Below, in pieces: positions 60,497 through 64,000 of a stretch of DNA of 64,000 bases (the first letter of the stretch is position 1; each line of letters opens with the position of its first letter). The stretch is from Pectobacterium colocasium (GTDB lineage: Bacteria > Pseudomonadota > Gammaproteobacteria > Enterobacterales > Enterobacteriaceae), in assembly GCF_020181655.1 (NCBI RefSeq), contig NZ_CP084032.1:1612001-1676000 (forward strand). Reading direction: 5' to 3'. A program made the translations under genes and the position numbers. A model generated the notes under the pieces. That model did not search any database. It was not told the DNA's origin and saw only the letters and a program-made list of their open reading frames with translations.

Positions 60497-62176
60497 ATGG
60501 AATTTCTAAGAAATATCAGCATAAGAATAATGGTGCTGATCATTGTGGCTTCTCTGTTAGTGGCATGGGGAGTGGCATCAGGATTCAGCCTTTACTCGCT
60601 TCATCAGGTCACAAACTTGCTTGATAAAAGTGAGACTCAGCGAAAAACGTATTCCCATCTGGTCTATGGCGCCGATCAATATTTTCGCGCTGTAACTCGT
60701 ATGGAAAGAACGATGGATTATTTGCAGCGTAATGAGCCAGAAAACGCCAAACAGACGTTGGATATGGCACAGATAGCGCTAAAGAATACCAAAGATTCGC
60801 TGGAGAAATTCCAGATGGCAGAGCACGTTGGCGTCGAGCCTGCGACGGTTGACGCGGTAAACAAAACGTGGAGCACTCTGATTGCTACTGCGCTCGACCC
60901 GATGAATGCGGCGCTACAGCGTAATGATTACGAAGGATTTCGGCAAATATTTCGCTCCGTGTATCCCCCCATTAGTCTGACGTTTGGTGAAGACATTAAA
61001 CGCTATTCGGACAGCATCACGGCCTCCTCATTGATTCCAAGTGTCAATGAACACAATGTCGAGAATCGCAATGCAATCATTGCCGTGATGGTGATTGGTC
61101 TCATCGTGTTGATGTTTACGGAATTCTATTTGAAAAACTATCTGGTTGCTCCGATTTCTGTGCTGAAATCTCATTTGGCACAGCTCACGGCAGGCCGTTT
61201 AGGCTGTGAACTGGCGGAATTTGGCATGAACTGTGCTGGCCGGCTGATTCCCGATATCAAGAAGTTGCAGAAAAGTTTGCGTGATACGGTAACGGTCATC
61301 CGGCAGAGCACGACGGAGATCAATAACGGGACATCGAGTATCAAGAATGGTAACGATGACCTCTCCAGCCGTACGGAACAGCAGGCGGCGGCATTGCAGC
61401 AGACGGCTGCCAGTATGGAAGAGATCAGCTCGACGGTGCGGCAAACCACCGAACACGTTCATCAGGCGCGTAAGCTGGCGCAGGACGCGGCCAACATGGC
61501 GGAAAAAGGCGGGAATATCAGCACTAATGTAATGACGACGATGGATGGGATTAGCGCCAGTTCCCGACAAATTTCCGATATCACCTCGGTCATTAACAGC
61601 ATCGCGTTTCAGACCAATATTCTGGCGCTGAATGCGGCGGTTGAAGCGGCGCGTGCAGGAGAGCAAGGGCGGGGGTTTGCCGTGGTGGCGGGGGAAGTTC
61701 GCACGCTGGCACAGCGCAGTGCGCAGGCGGCAAAAGAGATTGAATCGCTGATTGCAGAATCCGTATCGCGGGTGGAAAACGGTGCGGGATTGGTGAAACA
61801 ATCAGGTGAGGCCATGACGGCAATTATTGCTTCTATTGCGCATGTCAATGATCTGATTGGCGAAATTTCGGCAGCAACGGATGAGCAAACACGGGGTATT
61901 ACGCAGATTAGTCAGGCGGTGCACGAAATGGATAGCGTCACACAGCAGAATGCGTCGTTGGTAACGCAATCGGCAGCGGCGGCCGCCCGCCTGGATGAAC
62001 AAACGAGCGAACTTTCCGCTGTAGTCGATGTGTTTGATCTGGATTCAGACCAGGATACCGATGTGACGTTTTCTCGTCCGGTGGTTGCAGCCCCTGTTCA
62101 TCGTCCTATTCAGCAGAATGTTACACCGCTGTTGTCAGCACATAGCCGCAATAGCGGGGGATGGGAAAAATTCTGA
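60497..62176 (+). CDS. Methyl-accepting chemotaxis protein
   Basis: A 559-residue chemoreceptor of the Tar/Tsr type. TM1 is at about 10-30 ([20 protein letters not shown]), a periplasmic four-helix ligand domain follows, TM2 is near 192-212 ([20 protein letters not shown]), then HAMP and the signalling domain with hairpin [20 protein letters not shown]. It ends with GWEKF, a variant of the CheR/CheB-tethering pentapeptide (NWETF in E. coli), so it probably supports its own methylation. The ligand cannot be read. Good start and no operon partner. Confidence 0.93.
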   Translation: MEFLRNISIRIMVLIIVASLLVAWGVASGFSLYSLHQVTNLLDKSETQRKTYSHLVYGADQYFRAVTRMERTMDYLQRNEPENAKQTLDMAQIALKNTKDSLEKFQMAEHVGVEPATVDAVNKTWSTLIATALDPMNAALQRNDYEGFRQIFRSVYPPISLTFGEDIKRYSDSITASSLIPSVNEHNVENRNAIIAVMVIGLIVLMFTEFYLKNYLVAPISVLKSHLAQLTAGRLGCELAEFGMNCAGRLIPDIKKLQKSLRDTVTVIRQSTTEINNGTSSIKNGNDDLSSRTEQQAAALQQTAASMEEISSTVRQTTEHVHQARKLAQDAANMAEKGGNISTNVMTTMDGISASSRQISDITSVINSIAFQTNILALNAAVEAARAGEQGRGFAVVAGEVRTLAQRSAQAAKEIESLIAESVSRVENGAGLVKQSGEAMTAIIASIAHVNDLIGEISAATDEQTRGITQISQAVHEMDSVTQQNASLVTQSAAAAARLDEQTSELSAVVDVFDLDSDQDTDVTFSRPVVAAPVHRPIQQNVTPLLSAHSRNSGGWEKF

Positions 62177-62220
62177 TTCGACATGGGAAACGTGTGACAG
62201 AACGTGCACATGTGGGCTGA

Positions 62221-62397
62221 CGCGAAAACGAGATAAGCCATGAGGCTAGCGACAAACTTGGCGGGAAGGAGGGCGTCCGCCGGGGTCTGTTGGTCTCTGG
62301 TTATCAGTTGAATGCCACCGTGATTGAAGTGATGGGTGATGGCTCAAAAATAGTGGCGAAAGGCACGGCTAATCCCTTGGACTACCGGGGAAAATAG
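62221..62397 (+). pseudogene. Possible remnant of a lost gene
   Basis: A frame bounded upstream by TGA at 62218 and ending in TAG. The last 35 codons read like a real protein tail (SGYQLNATVIEV, GDGSKIVAKGTANPLDYRGK), but no in-frame start codon lies upstream except an internal methionine. It may be the 3' end of a deleted gene. Family not recognised. Confidence 0.3.
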
Positions 62398-62684
62398 CAT
62401 TTTTCTCTGTAAATCTGACCGTGTTACTGTAAAGAAATGCCATTTTAAGACGAGGGTCTCTAGGCCGTCGATGGTTTTTTATTAACATTGGCATTATTTT
62501 TGCTTTTCATTTTTCGAATAACTTTCGTCGTTTTTGCGATCAAAAAACGGCGTTTTTCCAGAATGATAAAAATAAAATAGGAACGTTAGGCTTTAATTAT
62601 CGATTGAAATTTTTAATTACAAATAAAAGAATTTATTGCGAATGTTTTCGTGACCTAAATCAAGACAGATGGCGGCTTCAAAGT

Positions 62685-62703
62685 GATAATAAGAATAACT
62701 ATC
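62685..62703. promoter_or_regulatory. Fur box upstream of the FTR1 permease gene
   Basis: GATAATAAGAATAACTATC matches the Fur consensus at 15 of 19 positions and lies about 20 bp before the start of the iron permease. Iron repression is very likely. Confidence 0.8.
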
Positions 62704-62725
62704 ATTTGTGCTTCATCACACGCTT

Positions 62726-64000
62726 ATGTCTATCTGGCAAAAAACGCTTCTATTGTTGTGTTGGCTGTTGAGTTGTTCAGTGGCAGTTGCCGCGACCGAT
62801 TACGCTTCATTCATTCAGGATATCGAAACCCGGCTGGATAAAACGGCTCAGCTCTATGAGCAGCAAAAGCCGGATGATGCCCGCACCGAAGTTCAGATGG
62901 CCTATTTCGAGGTGTTTGAAAACCTTGAAGGCCCTATCCGTATCAACCTTTCCGCGCAAAAAAGCTATCAGCTAGAGGCCACATTCGGTGAAATTCGCCG
63001 CATGATTGGCGAAGGAAAGCCACAAACCCAGGTACAGGCAAAAATTTCATGGTTGAAGGGCGAGCTGGATGCCGTTCTGCCCGTGCTGTCAGAAGGCCAC
63101 AAGCTGGTTGCACAGGAGCAGCACGGTGCCTATGACAACACGGATATTGCACCGTACTGGCAGCAGAGTTTCAAAATCATCGATGACCAGCTCGCGCAGG
63201 CCGTGGCGGAATATCAGTCCGGTGATTACAAAAAGGCCAGTCAGAGCGTACAACAGGCTCACTATCAGGGGTTTAAAAACTCTGAAATGGAGATGTCGGT
63301 CAGGCAAAACCGCTCGGCGCAGCAGGCCGCTTCCATTAATCAACAATTCTCCGCACTGATTACGCTAGCTGGCCAGCCCGACCAACTGACAGACGTCGCC
63401 TATCGGGTAACCACGCTGTTGCAGGACATCGAAGATGTCTTACCGGGATTGCCGACAACGCGCGACAGCCAGCAGGCAACGGCGGCGCCCACTGCCAACG
63501 CGGATACGGGTGCGATACCGGATGCCAACTGGGCGAAAGTTGCCGACGATATTAATCAGGCCATTGCTGCTGCGATTGCGCAGTATCGTCAAGGTCAGAC
63601 TAAGCCTGCCATCATGGCGGTGCAGGACACCTATTTCGATCTGTTTGAAGCCACGGGCATGGAGAACAAAATTGGTTCTCGCGATGCGGCGTTCAAATCT
63701 ACGCTGGAAGGCTATTTTACCCGTTTGGTGAGTCTGATGAATGCCAAACAACCCGCGGAGCAACTTCAAGGGCAGGCCGAGGCATTGCAACAGGAACTGG
63801 CGAAGGCGGTCACCATGCTGGGCGACGGCGGTGAAACGCACTGGAGTTTGTTGATCTACAGCCTGCTGATTATTGTGCGCGAAGGTCTGGAAGCCTTGCT
63901 GATTGTGGCGGCAATCGTGGCTTATCTGGTGAAAAATAACCAGCAGGACAAGCTGTCGCTGATTCGTCAGTCGGTTTATGTCGCGCTGCTGTGTAGCGTG
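62726..64000 (+). CDS. FTR1-family iron permease, N-terminal part
   Basis: Open to the window edge; 425 codons are visible. A signal peptide (LLLLCWLLSCSVAVAA) is followed by a periplasmic region of about 350 residues and then the first membrane segment with the iron-binding motif REGLE at residues 385-389. The periplasmic region has two related helical units: VQMAYFEVFENLEGP near 55 and VQDTYFDLFEATGME near 300, each followed by a helix with a conserved pattern. Such proteins import ferrous or ferric iron with a partner oxidase or cytochrome. No ribosome site is strong; a GTG at 62711 is another possible start. The Fur box just upstream supports an iron role. Confidence 0.87.
   Translation, partial: MSIWQKTLLLLCWLLSCSVAVAATDYASFIQDIETRLDKTAQLYEQQKPDDARTEVQMAYFEVFENLEGPIRINLSAQKSYQLEATFGEIRRMIGEGKPQTQVQAKISWLKGELDAVLPVLSEGHKLVAQEQHGAYDNTDIAPYWQQSFKIIDDQLAQAVAEYQSGDYKKASQSVQQAHYQGFKNSEMEMSVRQNRSAQQAASINQQFSALITLAGQPDQLTDVAYRVTTLLQDIEDVLPGLPTTRDSQQATAAPTANADTGAIPDANWAKVADDINQAIAAAIAQYRQGQTKPAIMAVQDTYFDLFEATGMENKIGSRDAAFKSTLEGYFTRLVSLMNAKQPAEQLQGQAEALQQELAKAVTMLGDGGETHWSLLIYSLLIIVREGLEALLIVAAIVAYLVKNNQQDKLSLIRQSVYVALLCSV

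Larger units (their letters stand above)
62177..62725. other. Intergenic region with possible gene remnant and Fur box
   Basis: 549 bp. An open frame of 58 codons at 62221-62397 without a good start codon (see separate entry), AT-rich DNA from 62500, and a strong Fur box near the end. Confidence 0.5.

Overview
The window looks like chromosomal DNA of a soft-rot enterobacterium, most likely Pectobacterium. The main reasons are a 314-residue pectin lyase of the Erwinia carotovora Pnl type without a signal peptide, an enterobacterial gene repertoire (iol, lac, uhp, afu, fdhF, macAB) and moderate GC with AT-rich intergenic DNA. No phage or plasmid backbone is visible. One complete insertion sequence and one toxin-antitoxin pair are present. 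Assignments rest on reading the translated sequence and remembered family features; no search was run.

Layout. 1-13112 is an inositol catabolism region: iolA (partial), iolD, iolG, a CUT2-type sugar ABC importer (binding protein, double ATPase, permease), a second Gfo/Idh/MocA dehydrogenase, iolC fused to DUF2090, iolE and iolB, all on the plus strand. iolD is bracketed by two diverged copies of a roughly 265-bp intergenic element whose hairpins show compensatory base changes. 13231-13829 is a ParDE-type pair. 13906-17344 is an FbpABC-type ferric iron importer on the minus strand with a weak Fur-box candidate. 17562-23258 is a beta-glucoside PTS operon (EIIBCA, 6-phospho-beta-glucosidase, BglG antiterminator). 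Its bglG is split by a 1315-bp IS256-family element with a 9-bp target duplication, while the RNA antiterminator and terminator upstream of the PTS gene are intact.

23490-27021 holds two unrecognised genes, then a yeaR-yoaG-like pair (YoaG internally duplicated) divergent from a flavin reductase-like gene. tRNA-Asn(GUU) at 27292-27367 ends with the 17-bp sequence used as attachment site by Yersinia HPI-type islands. 27510-33466 is a lacI-lacZ-lacY locus with an O1 operator identical to that of E. coli and an O2-like site inside lacZ. 33669-41719 is a sugar-phosphate system: UhpA/UhpB/UhpC-type signalling upstream of AfuABC-type transport.

41967-50777 carries a MetQ-like lipoprotein, pectin lyase, an AraC regulator, two small paralogous exported cysteine proteins and a complete MacA-MacB-outer-membrane-factor unit. 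I consider this last cluster the most promising candidate for an undescribed export system. 50794-54077 is an Asp/Glu racemase, a LysR regulator and a dicarboxylate/amino acid symporter. 54738-57052 is a GntR regulator with a CitMHS transporter. 57811-59961 is an FdhF-type formate dehydrogenase with Cys instead of Sec at residue 140. 60497-62176 is a chemoreceptor. The window ends inside an FTR1-family iron permease preceded by a strong Fur box.

Taken together the region is an accessory-metabolism stretch: plant sugars (inositol, beta-glucosides, galactosides, hexose phosphates), iron acquisition by two routes, and pectin degradation.
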